From the NCBI GenBank assembly GCA_020630015.1, contig JAHDCF010000007.1, positions 38,337-102,336 on the forward strand: a stretch of DNA of 64,000 bases, in the 5' to 3' direction. This DNA comes from Planktomarina sp. (lineage in GTDB: Bacteria; Pseudomonadota; Alphaproteobacteria; Rhodobacterales; Rhodobacteraceae). The translations under genes and the position numbers were made by a program. The notes beneath the pieces are model-generated. The model did no database searches. It had not been told where the DNA came from and saw only the letters and a list, made by a program, of their open reading frames with translations. Positions 6,198-13,206 of this stretch are shown piece by piece. How positions within the stretch are numbered: position 1 is the stretch's first letter; the number at the start of each line of letters is the position of its first letter.

Positions 6198-7595
6198 ATG
6201 GTACTGGGTAGAATTGGAATAACACTTCTTTTTGTGGGGATTGCTGGATGGTCCGCGGCGCAAGAAACCGCCGGGTCTCTTTACAAAAAGGCAGAGGCGC
6301 TGCGCATCCACGCAAAAACACCTGCGGATTATCAAACGGCCATGGATCTTTATCAGCAATCGGCGGACATGGGCAAAGGGGGCGCATATTATCGCATTGG
6401 CGCGATTGAATTGCGCTTGGGCGAGCCGGAAAAGGCTTTGGTGTCTTGGGGAAAAGCTGCCGAAAGTGGCAGTAAATCAGCCCCAATTGCGCTGGCCAAA
6501 GGCCATGCCGCCGGGATATTTGGAGGACGCAGCGATCCCTCCAAAGGCGTGCCTGTTTTGGAACACCTTGCCCAGGATCCAACCCAAGATCGTGCAGTTT
6601 ATGCTTTGGCCGAACTTTTGGAAAAAGGGACGGGCACAAAACCCGATCCCAAGCGGGCGGTGGATCTGTTCAAAGGGTTGGCAGAGGCCGGAAATGCACG
6701 TGGTCAACGAAAATTTGGTCGGTATTTCATCAAAGGTTTTGACGCAGCGGGCTTGCCCAAAGATCTAAACCAAGCGGCCTTTTGGTTGGAAAAAAGTGCC
6801 GCCCAAGGATACGGAAGCGCCTTCAAAGATTTGGGGTCCGTTTACGGGCAAATGGGACAGGCGCAAAAGGCAATTTCTGCCCTTGAAACCGCAGTGGAAA
6901 AGGATGTGTCAGGTGCCAAGGCAGAATTGGCCAACGGTCATTATCGCGGGCATTTTGGGGCATTGTCAGATATTGCCAAGGGCCGAAAAGATTTGAAAAC
7001 CATGGCTGAGGCGGGCAATATCTATGCGACCCGTTATGCGATGCGCCATCACGAACGCAGATCACGACGTCTTAAGGATATGGATTTTGATCTGGTGGTC
7101 TCCAACCTTTGGTCCGCGGCTGAAACCGGTGACAGGAATGCCGTGCGAACCCTCAGCCGAATGTATCGCAGGCTGTCTTGGCTGTTCACCGATGAGAAAG
7201 ACAAATTGAAGGTTTTGGTCGACACATACCCACAGCACTTGGGGCCTGAAGGTGTCGTCGCCGACACGGTTTCCATTCTCTATGACCCCAATCATCATCG
7301 CACGTCACGCAAAGTGGTCGCCCAATACCTTGAAAGCCTGACAGGGCCGGGATTTGCGGCAGGTGCACTGCGGCTTCGATCCATCGAACGCACGTCCTTT
7401 GTATATCTAGTGCAACGGCAATTGCGGAACTTGGGTTTGTACAATGGCCCCGCTGACGCAAAGATGGGGCGCGGCACCATTCGGGCGATTTCAAAGCTCT
7501 GCCGTGCAAACGGTGTCGGAGATGTCTGCAAACATGGGCCGCTTTTGTATTCGACCTCTCTCAACGTTGCCAATATTTTGGAGGCCCAGCGTTAA
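6198..7595 (+). CDS. Exported Sel1/TPR-repeat protein with C-terminal peptidoglycan-binding-like motif
   Basis: A 465-residue protein with a signal peptide (hydrophobic residues about 5-22, ending GWSAAQ), so probably periplasmic. Most of the chain is degenerate Sel1-like TPR helices (A..LY..AA..G...A.Y.LG patterns), similar in layout to AlgK-type scaffold proteins. Near the C terminus, VYLVQRQLRNLGLYNGPADA resembles a PG_binding_1 repeat. It probably scaffolds protein contacts at the envelope; no enzyme motif is visible. TTG, GTG and ATG codons occur in series (6192, 6195, 6198), and ATG 6198 is preferred because AGGTGG lies about 10 bp upstream. Gene-free DNA from 6044 to 6197 shows no further feature. 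Confidence 0.72.
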   Translation: MVLGRIGITLLFVGIAGWSAAQETAGSLYKKAEALRIHAKTPADYQTAMDLYQQSADMGKGGAYYRIGAIELRLGEPEKALVSWGKAAESGSKSAPIALAKGHAAGIFGGRSDPSKGVPVLEHLAQDPTQDRAVYALAELLEKGTGTKPDPKRAVDLFKGLAEAGNARGQRKFGRYFIKGFDAAGLPKDLNQAAFWLEKSAAQGYGSAFKDLGSVYGQMGQAQKAISALETAVEKDVSGAKAELANGHYRGHFGALSDIAKGRKDLKTMAEAGNIYATRYAMRHHERRSRRLKDMDFDLVVSNLWSAAETGDRNAVRTLSRMYRRLSWLFTDEKDKLKVLVDTYPQHLGPEGVVADTVSILYDPNHHRTSRKVVAQYLESLTGPGFAAGALRLRSIERTSFVYLVQRQLRNLGLYNGPADAKMGRGTIRAISKLCRANGVGDVCKHGPLLYSTSLNVANILEAQR

Positions 7596-7611
7596 ACTTG
7601 CCAAGCTTTTG

Positions 7612-8280
7612 TCAAAGATATCGAAGCTTGAGCTTGGCCAAAAGATCCACCAAAACCGTTTTTGCCTGTTGGCGGTGGCTGCGGTGAATTTGACGCGCGG
7701 CTTTTGCATTACCGTTCAAAATGGCGGTGAATACCAATCGGTGATCTTCGTTTGATTGCCGGGGCAGGGGGCGAAGATACAATGTTGTCATGCGCGCGCG
7801 CCGCACCTGATCTTGCATCATGGTAACAATCGATTTGATGCGCCGATTGCCGCCAAGGCGCACCAATTCTGTGTGGAAGTGTTCATCGGCCTTTGCCCAA
7901 GCTTCCAAATCTGATTGTGCCAATGCCTCTTCCATCGCATCAATGGCACTGGCCAGATCCAACAATTCCTGATCGGTATATCCCATAGATGCGGCGCTTT
8001 CTGCGGCATGGCTTTCCAGTTCGGTCAGGATGTCATAAATCTCTGCCATATCGTCGGGGGAAAGGGGCAGAATACGCACCCCTTTTCGCGGACGCATTTC
8101 CAGCAAACCTTGGCTTTCCAGAGTTAAAACAGCCTCACGCACCGGGGTTCGAGACATGTTCAACTTGCGGGCCAGTTCTGTTTCCAAATGATCTGATCCT
8201 GCTGGAAGGGCCCCCGAAAATATCATAGCGCGCAAATCCCGCACGGCACGATGCGTGTTGGATAGGGTGGGATTGCTCAT
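7612..8280 (-). CDS. GntR-family (FadR/FCD) transcription regulator
   Basis: A 222-residue regulator. An N-terminal winged helix-turn-helix (about 10-75) contains ETELARKLNMSRTPVREAVLTLESQGL, typical of GntR proteins (cited here as a region, about residues 34-60), and is followed by an FCD ligand-binding domain with helical DILTELESHAA and His-rich DEHFH elements that usually bind a metal and an acidic ligand. It is the last gene of a three-gene leftward operon; its ATG overlaps the TGA of the oxidoreductase gene (ATGA), implying coupled translation. It probably represses this cassette, and the palindrome at 10425-10447 is a candidate operator. The ligand is likely a sugar acid, by context. 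Confidence 0.88.
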   Translation of the reverse strand: MSNPTLSNTHRAVRDLRAMIFSGALPAGSDHLETELARKLNMSRTPVREAVLTLESQGLLEMRPRKGVRILPLSPDDMAEIYDILTELESHAAESAASMGYTDQELLDLASAIDAMEEALAQSDLEAWAKADEHFHTELVRLGGNRRIKSIVTMMQDQVRRARMTTLYLRPLPRQSNEDHRLVFTAILNGNAKAARQIHRSHRQQAKTVLVDLLAKLKLRYL

Positions 8281-9308
8281 GTCCATTCCTTTAACGCCAA
8301 GTGAACTTTTTGACCCCGATCAGCAGAGGCATAAATCGCTGCTTCGATGCGTTGGACCTGCAAATAGTCCAACGCCTTGGTTTCCAGCGGGGCACCGTCA
8401 AGGATTGCCGCAACCACATGGGATTGAAACGCATGCACACAATCGCCACCAAACCCTTCCAATGAATCGGGTGGCAATATCTGCGACATGCCTGATTGCC
8501 CAAATGGCCGCAAATGCACCGCGCCATCCCCCGACAGGGATAAGGTGCCCTTGGTGCCTTCGATCCATGCCTCACCCATGGTGCGGCGCAGATTGTCTGA
8601 ACCGTGATCCAAATGGCGGTTGCCATCAAACATGCTTTGAACGCCGTTGGGGTGATCAAAAAGGATCACGCCCGCGTCTTCACCCGCGATGTGGGGGTTG
8701 ATCCGGCGCAGATCCGCATAAACCGACGTCGGATCACCAAATAAATATCGAAACGTATCCACCCAATGAACAGCGGTTTCATGCACCAAAAAGCGATCCA
8801 TCTTTTGAAAATAGGGTTGTCGGTTCAAATAGGCTTCTCGCCCTTGACCATCCCCCGGGCGCAGTCGAAACGTGGCTTGCAAAACCTTCCCCACATCCCC
8901 CCGATCAATGGATGCTTTGATCGCCCGATACCAAGGTTGAAAGCGGAAATTTTCATGCACCAAAAGGGTTGCCCCCGCGGTTTCGGCTGCTTGGGTAATT
9001 TCCTGGGCCTCTTCCAACGTTGTGCAAAATGGTTTTTGACAGATAATCCAACGCACACCCATGTTAAGCGCCGTTTGGATCGCAGGCGCATGGGCCTGTG
9101 GGGGTAAGATGATATCCATCACATCCGGTGAGGTGTCCGAAATCATCTTTGCGAGATCGTCAAAGGCCGGCAAACCAGTGGCCTGTGCCTTACCCACGTC
9201 CTGATCACAAACCCCCACCAGCGATACCCGTTCCATCCGGGCCCAACTGTTATGGTGAAATTGACTGAAATACCCGGCCCCGGCACAGGCCACTTTTAGC
9301 TTTGTCAT
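8277..9308 (-). CDS. Gfo/Idh/MocA-family oxidoreductase
   Basis: A 343-residue NAD(P)-dependent dehydrogenase. The Rossmann start KVACAGAGYFSQFHHNSWAR (about 4-23) is the GxGxxs variant of this family. IICQKPF near residue 90 is the EKP-like motif that positions the nicotinamide and catalytic Lys. VHETAVHWVDTFRYLFG supplies the conserved H...D helix of the C-terminal alpha/beta domain. The substrate is probably a sugar, inositol or sugar acid; sequence alone does not decide. The start overlaps the stop of the upstream dehydrogenase gene (ATGA), and the gene's own stop overlaps the GntR start, so all three form one operon. Confidence 0.9.
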   Translation of the reverse strand: MTKLKVACAGAGYFSQFHHNSWARMERVSLVGVCDQDVGKAQATGLPAFDDLAKMISDTSPDVMDIILPPQAHAPAIQTALNMGVRWIICQKPFCTTLEEAQEITQAAETAGATLLVHENFRFQPWYRAIKASIDRGDVGKVLQATFRLRPGDGQGREAYLNRQPYFQKMDRFLVHETAVHWVDTFRYLFGDPTSVYADLRRINPHIAGEDAGVILFDHPNGVQSMFDGNRHLDHGSDNLRRTMGEAWIEGTKGTLSLSGDGAVHLRPFGQSGMSQILPPDSLEGFGGDCVHAFQSHVVAAILDGAPLETKALDYLQVQRIEAAIYASADRGQKVHLALKEWT

Positions 9309-10396
9309 GACCCGGCCCCAAACAGGATTTGTGCAACGGCATGGGCGGCCTGTTGCGTGGTGGACACCCCACCCAAATCACGGGTCAGGGCCGTACCGGT
9401 GCCCACAACATGATCCACTGCTTGGCGCAGGTTTTGGGCGTCGTTGATCATGGCATCATTGGAATGCCTGATCCCCAGCCAATCCAACATCATCGCCGCC
9501 GACAGGATCATCGCAAAGGGGTTTGCCAACCCTTGCCCGGCGATATCTGGGGCCGATCCATGGCATGGCTGAAAAACCGCGTGGTGCAATCCGATATCCG
9601 CTGATGGTGCCAGCCCAAGCCCACCCATCAAACCAGCGCCCAAATCGGACAGGATATCCCCGAACATGTTCTCGGTCACCATGACATCAAAATCCCATGG
9701 TTTCTGGACCATCCAAAGGGCGGTGGCATCCACATAGGCATGATCGCTTTGCAGATCAGGGTGTTCGGCGGCCTCTGCATCAAAAATGTCGCGGAAAAAG
9801 GCAAAGGCGCGAAACACATTTGCCTTGTCCACACAGGTGACACGCCCGATACCGCGCCCGGCCTTTTTGCGGGTATGTGCCAAATCAAAGGCAAAGCGAA
9901 ACAGTTTTTCAGAAATATCGCGCGTAATCAGCAGGGTTTCACGCGCCTCATCTTGCGTCACCTCTCCGCGCCCTTGGGTATGAAACAATCCCTCCGTGCT
10001 TTCGCGGATCAAAACAAAATCGATTTCTTTGCCCGGTGGTATTTTCAAAGGTGTTGGCTGTCCCCGCCGAACCGTCACGGGGCGCACCCCGGCAAATAGG
10101 GTCAATTCTTTGCGCAAATCAATTTGCGGCGAAATCTCGGTTCCATCTGCATACCGGATGTCGGGTAATCCCATTGCCGACAATAAAATGGCATCTGCCT
10201 TTTTTGCGATTTCAATCGATTGTGCGGGCAGGGCGTCACCTGTCTGGGCATAATGGGTGGCACCTGCCGGCGCATCTTGAAAGTTTAAGTCATAGGCATC
10301 TGTGCGATCCGCAAGTCGTTTAAGGATGGCAAGCGCGGGGGCCATAATCTCGGGCCCGATCCCATCCCCATGAAACACTGCAATGGAATGGATCAT
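9305..10396 (-). CDS. Isocitrate/isopropylmalate-dehydrogenase-family enzyme (tartrate/malate type likely)
   Basis: A 363-residue metal-dependent beta-decarboxylating dehydrogenase. It opens FHGDGIGPEIM, carries RESTEGLF (substrate loop, where the residues differ from LeuB), VTENMFGDILSDLGAGLMGG (the conserved Asp-rich metal-binding strand) and PCHGSAPDIAGQG (cofactor loop). The catabolic setting, with an HpaI-type aldolase and a sugar oxidoreductase, argues against leucine synthesis and for a tartrate- or 3-substituted-malate-like substrate, but this is inference. It is the first gene of the leftward operon; the palindromic AT-rich operator candidate lies about 30 bp upstream. Confidence 0.85.
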   Translation of the reverse strand: MIHSIAVFHGDGIGPEIMAPALAILKRLADRTDAYDLNFQDAPAGATHYAQTGDALPAQSIEIAKKADAILLSAMGLPDIRYADGTEISPQIDLRKELTLFAGVRPVTVRRGQPTPLKIPPGKEIDFVLIRESTEGLFHTQGRGEVTQDEARETLLITRDISEKLFRFAFDLAHTRKKAGRGIGRVTCVDKANVFRAFAFFRDIFDAEAAEHPDLQSDHAYVDATALWMVQKPWDFDVMVTENMFGDILSDLGAGLMGGLGLAPSADIGLHHAVFQPCHGSAPDIAGQGLANPFAMILSAAMMLDWLGIRHSNDAMINDAQNLRQAVDHVVGTGTALTRDLGGVSTTQQAAHAVAQILFGAGS

Positions 10397-10424
10397 GGTT
10401 GGTGGCCCCTTTGGTGATCAAAAT

Positions 10425-10447
10425 AATGTATAAAACAATGTATACAT
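10425..10447. promoter_or_regulatory. Candidate GntR operator between divergent catabolic genes
   Basis: AATGTATA occurs twice with a 12-bp period (10425 and 10437), and the second copy extends into the perfect palindrome ATGTATACAT (10438-10447). FCD-type GntR regulators commonly bind short AT-rich palindromes of the form TGTATACA or TNGTNNNACNA. The site lies 28 bp upstream of the leftward dehydrogenase start and 130 bp upstream of the rightward aldolase gene, well placed to control both. Confidence 0.5.
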
Positions 10448-10575
10448 AAATAGTCTGTGTTGCAAAGGCGTGGCTGATATCGGCGGGTGTTTGTTTTTGA
10501 ACCCTTTGGGCCCCAACATTGCCATACCGCCATCCAACGGCTTTAAGGGCGTGGAACAAACAGGAAAGAACCGCC

Positions 10576-11370
10576 ATGCCCGCGCCGCACAACACATTCA
10601 AACACGCGTTAAAAAACCATGTCTTGCAGATCGGCTGTTGGTTGGGGCTTGCCGATGCCTATGCCGCAGAAATTAGCGCCAGCGCCGGGTTTGATTGGGT
10701 GGTGGTCGATGGCGAACATGCGCCCAATGATTTGCGTTCGATCACCGCCCAGTTGCAGGTGATTGCCGCCCGGGCGTGCCATCCAGTGGTGCGTGTGCCG
10801 GTGGGGGAAACATGGATTTTGAAACAGGTTTTGGATGCAGGGGCCCAAACCGTTTTGGTGCCCATGGTTGAAAGTGCGGCCCAAGCGCAGGGATTGGTGG
10901 ATGCGGTAACTTATCCCCCGCATGGTATTCGTGGCGTCGGTGCGGCCCTTGCCCGCGCGTCCGATTTTTCGGGGATTGACGATTATCTGACAACGGCCCG
11001 TGATCAAATTTGCCTGCTGGTACAGGTGGAAAATCGCGCAGGTCTGAATGCCTTGGATGATATTTTGGCCGTGGAGGGTGTGGATGGCGTATTCATCGGG
11101 CCGGCTGATCTGGCCGCCGATATGGGGTTTTTGGGCAATGCGAACCACCCGGATGTCAAGGCAACGATTTTGAATGCGATTGAACGCATTGTTGATGCGG
11201 GTAAGGCCGCTGGGATTTTAACCTTGGATCCCCAATTGCAAACGCAATGTCGCGACCTCGGTGCCACCTTCATCGCGACAGAGATCGATGTGACGCTTTT
11301 TGCCAAACAAATGCGCGCGTCTGCGGCGGATGCCCATGCCCATCTGGATCCGGCGACGCATGGGGGGTGA
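10576..11370 (+). CDS. HpcH/HpaI-family class II aldolase
   Basis: A 264-residue metal-dependent aldolase. Landmarks are DWVVVDGEHAPND (about 35-47; catalytic His in a Glu-His pair), VVRVPVGE, VLVPMVESAAQA (metal-binding Glu), GIRGVGAALARAS and VDGVFIGPADLAADMG. Family enzymes cleave 4-hydroxy-2-oxoacids to pyruvate plus an aldehyde, e.g. 4-hydroxy-2-oxoheptanedioate or 2-keto-3-deoxy sugar acids. A longer frame begins at 10519, but ATG 10576 follows AGGAAAG and starts at the family's usual N terminus. It is divergent from the isopropylmalate-type dehydrogenase and probably in the same pathway: oxidise a sugar acid, then split the keto-acid. Confidence 0.9.
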   Translation: MPAPHNTFKHALKNHVLQIGCWLGLADAYAAEISASAGFDWVVVDGEHAPNDLRSITAQLQVIAARACHPVVRVPVGETWILKQVLDAGAQTVLVPMVESAAQAQGLVDAVTYPPHGIRGVGAALARASDFSGIDDYLTTARDQICLLVQVENRAGLNALDDILAVEGVDGVFIGPADLAADMGFLGNANHPDVKATILNAIERIVDAGKAAGILTLDPQLQTQCRDLGATFIATEIDVTLFAKQMRASAADAHAHLDPATHGG

Positions 11371-11410
11371 ACATCCAGATTCACTTGATGTTAAGAATTT
11401 GCCGCGCGCT

Positions 11411-11529
11411 GTTAACCAAATTGCGAAACTGCCCGATTTTAGGGGCGGTGTACGTTCGGTGTACAGGTTGTGTACGGTTTGTGTACAGGTTGTGCCATCA
11501 GGATCTGGCCGCTTTTGGAAACGGTTAAC
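11411..11529 (+). repeat. Composite element A: 11-bp iterated GTGTAC repeats flanked by GTTAAC
   Basis: GTGTAC begins at 11448, 11459, 11470 and 11481, and a partial unit GTGC at 11492: exactly 11-bp steps, about one DNA turn, unit GTGTACRGGTT. GTTAACC lies to the left at 11411, and GGTTAAC to the right at 11523, exactly 25 bp after the sixth base of the last unit. A second copy lies inverted at 50666-50737 with the same unit, the same 25-bp gap and the same GGTTAAC. Iterated same-face sites suggest cooperative protein binding. It lies between the aldolase stop and the prepilin peptidase start, so could be that gene's control region. I know no named family for it. Confidence 0.7.
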
Positions 11530-11595
11530 GATGCGTGCGGTGGTGCCAATCGCCCTTGTGACGGCGTTCATTTCGCGACAGATATTGGATTTTTG

Positions 11596-12045
11596 ATGCC
11601 GAATTATATCCTCGTTTTGGCCCTGTTGCCCTTTGCATTTTGGATCGTGATTTCAGATTTGAAACAGCGCATTATTCCAAATCTTGCGGTCGTTGCCACC
11701 GCTATGATTGGCCTGCTGTGGGCGGGTATGGCTGAGCTGACGACTGCAGTTGTTCACTTGATTGCGGCCGGTGTGGTGACCGTGTTCTTTGTGACAATTT
11801 CACACCTTTCGAACCGCCAAAATTCGGGGGGTGGTTTTGGGATGGGGGACGCCAAATTATTTGGGGCAGGGGCCATGGTTTCAGGCCCGTGGCAGGTGCC
11901 AGAGCTGATCCTTATTCCCAGCTGTTTGGCGGTGCTTTTTCTTGTGCTCACCAAATATCAAGGGCGGTTGCCCTTTGGTGTTTTTATTGCCCCGTCGATC
12001 CTGATGATCTGTCTTCTGCCACCTTTGATTTTGGGGTTACATTAA
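11596..12045 (+). CDS. Prepilin peptidase, A24 family (TadV/CpaA-like)
   Basis: A 149-residue integral membrane aspartic protease with about four or five hydrophobic helices and no N-terminal methyltransferase domain, as in the TadV/CpaA branch that processes Flp-type pilins. The two catalytic aspartates are in ISDLKQRIIPN (about residue 18) and FGMGDAKLF (GxGD motif, about residue 79). ATG 11596 starts MPNYILVLALLPF; upstream in-frame sequence runs through the repeat element and is not protein-like. No other pilus or tad gene is in the window, so it works with a remote locus. The stop overlaps the convergent LysE gene's stop by 9 bp. Confidence 0.9.
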   Translation: MPNYILVLALLPFAFWIVISDLKQRIIPNLAVVATAMIGLLWAGMAELTTAVVHLIAAGVVTVFFVTISHLSNRQNSGGGFGMGDAKLFGAGAMVSGPWQVPELILIPSCLAVLFLVLTKYQGRLPFGVFIAPSILMICLLPPLILGLH

Positions 12046-12648
12046 GATTGGATAAAGGGTCAGAACCAATAGGAGCGCCATGATAAAGTTGAATATTCTC
12101 AACCTCTTAGGCGTATTCAAGACCCGACGAACTTGTTTGCCCATCCAGGCCCAAAGGGTGATGCACGGAATATTCACCGCCCCAAACACAAAGGCCACAA
12201 GCAAGGTGCCCCAAATGCGTTGGTCGGCGGCCACATAAAATGTGATGGCGGTAATCGCCATTGTCCATGCTTTGGGGTTCACCCATTGAAAAGCAGCCGC
12301 CTGCAAAAAGGTGAAAGGTTTACCTGTTTCTTCCACGGTGTTTATCTTTGGGGCGGCTGTTGCGATTTTCCATGCCAACCACAAAAGATACGCAACAGAA
12401 ACGACCTTCAGCACCGTGTGCAAAATCGGGAATTGTTCAAACAATCCGGCCAGCCCAAGCCCAACCAAAATTACCATAAAAACAAAGCCCAGGCCCACAC
12501 CCATCATATGTGGCATCGTGCGGCGCATTCCGAAATTTGCGCCACTGGCCATCAACATCAGGTTGTTCGGCCCCGGTGTGATCGAACTGACAAAGGAAAA
12601 TCCCAAAAGGGACAAGAAAAGCTCAAAACTCATGCCCTTCATTCCCAT
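12037..12648 (-). CDS. LysE/RhtB-family amino-acid exporter
   Basis: A 203-residue inner-membrane protein with about six hydrophobic helices. The signature SSITPGPNNLMLMASGANFG near residues 16-35 is the conserved LysE/RhtB motif, and FQWVNPKAW in the middle is the second one. Such proteins export basic amino acids, homoserine, threonine or related metabolites; the substrate cannot be predicted. Three in-frame ATGs (12648, 12642, 12633) are possible starts and none has a well-spaced Shine-Dalgarno. The gene converges with the prepilin peptidase gene and is followed upstream by the CcsR-like RNA locus on the same strand. Confidence 0.88.
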   Translation of the reverse strand: MGMKGMSFELFLSLLGFSFVSSITPGPNNLMLMASGANFGMRRTMPHMMGVGLGFVFMVILVGLGLAGLFEQFPILHTVLKVVSVAYLLWLAWKIATAAPKINTVEETGKPFTFLQAAAFQWVNPKAWTMAITAITFYVAADQRIWGTLLVAFVFGAVNIPCITLWAWMGKQVRRVLNTPKRLRIFNFIMALLLVLTLYPILM

Positions 12649-12690
12649 GATTTGCGCAGGGATGAAATCGGAAATTAGGCAGTTCCAAAT

Positions 12691-12767
12691 AAAAACGGCG
12701 CCACACCGGGAGGAGGTGCATGACGCCGTTTATTTCAAAACCCAAGAAGGGGAGGACGGGTTTGAAA
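12691..12767 (-). ncRNA. CcsR-like tandem hairpins with CCUCCUCCC anti-Shine-Dalgarno loops
   Basis: Reading leftwards from the DUF1127 stop, two stem-loops follow. Hairpin 1 (12767-12733) pairs TTTCAAACCC with GGGTTTTGAAA (one bulge) and exposes TCCTCCCC in its loop. Hairpin 2 (12731-12693) pairs AAACGGCG with CGCCGTTT, has an inner CACC/GGTG stem and exposes CCTCCTCCC exactly; it is followed by TTTTTATTT and so is also a Rho-independent terminator. In Rhodobacter sphaeroides the CcsR1-4 stress RNAs lie directly downstream of a DUF1127 gene, carry CCUCCUCCC loops and are processed from its transcript. Location, motif and structure all agree here. Two units are seen rather than four. Confidence 0.8.
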
Positions 12768-12774
12768 GAAATTC

Positions 12775-12990
12775 TTAAGCTGTCTGTGACACTTCTTTTG
12801 CGATCCGCTTGATTTCACAGCGATTGATGCCAAGATCGCCCAAATCGCGGTCCGACAGTTGTGAAAGTTCGGCAACCGTTGTGCGATACACTTTGCGGCG
12901 CTGCGCGGCTTCGATAAAGTTGGTCAACCAACCTGTTGCGCGGGCCTTAAGTGGGGCAGTAAGTGTTACAGTTTCGTTCGTAATAGCCAT
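12775..12990 (-). CDS. DUF1127 small basic protein (CcaF1-like)
   Basis: A 71-residue protein. The C-terminal part RTTVAELSQLSDRDLGDLGI followed by RCEIKRIAKE is the DUF1127 (YjiS-like) signature, an Arg-rich helical motif often involved in RNA binding. The start at 12990 is preceded by TTGAGGTAGATGAA (GAGGT ribosome-binding site). The gene directly precedes the CcsR-like hairpins. In Rhodobacter the equivalent gene is co-transcribed with CcsR RNAs, is induced by oxidative and heat stress through alternative sigma factors, and its product affects RNA turnover; the same is inferred here. I could not assign the promoter class with confidence in 12991-13170. Confidence 0.92.
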   Translation of the reverse strand: MAITNETVTLTAPLKARATGWLTNFIEAAQRRKVYRTTVAELSQLSDRDLGDLGINRCEIKRIAKEVSQTA

Positions 12991-13206
12991 TTCATCTACC
13001 TCAAGTCTTTAGCCGGGGGTCCAATTGTCCCGCTGACACCGCTAACATGATGCTAATGCTGCGACTGCACAATAACTGAATTTGAAATGCCGCTATGCAG
13101 AAAATGCATGGGTTTCTGGTGGTTGGTTTGATGGAGTCTGCGACAAAGCCGCCCTTGCGCAAAGGCAAGGTGCGTGGCACTTCACCCAGAAGAGAAGGAG
13201 CGCGCC

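Noticed and set aside
11411..11529. Plasmid-type replication origin because of the iterons
   Set aside because: No replication initiator gene, no DnaA boxes and no AT-rich unwinding region beside the repeats; chromosomal core genes flank both copies.
11300..11596. Open frames running through repeat element A
   Set aside because: Same artefact: in-frame translation of GTGTAC iterons; the real prepilin peptidase starts at 11596.
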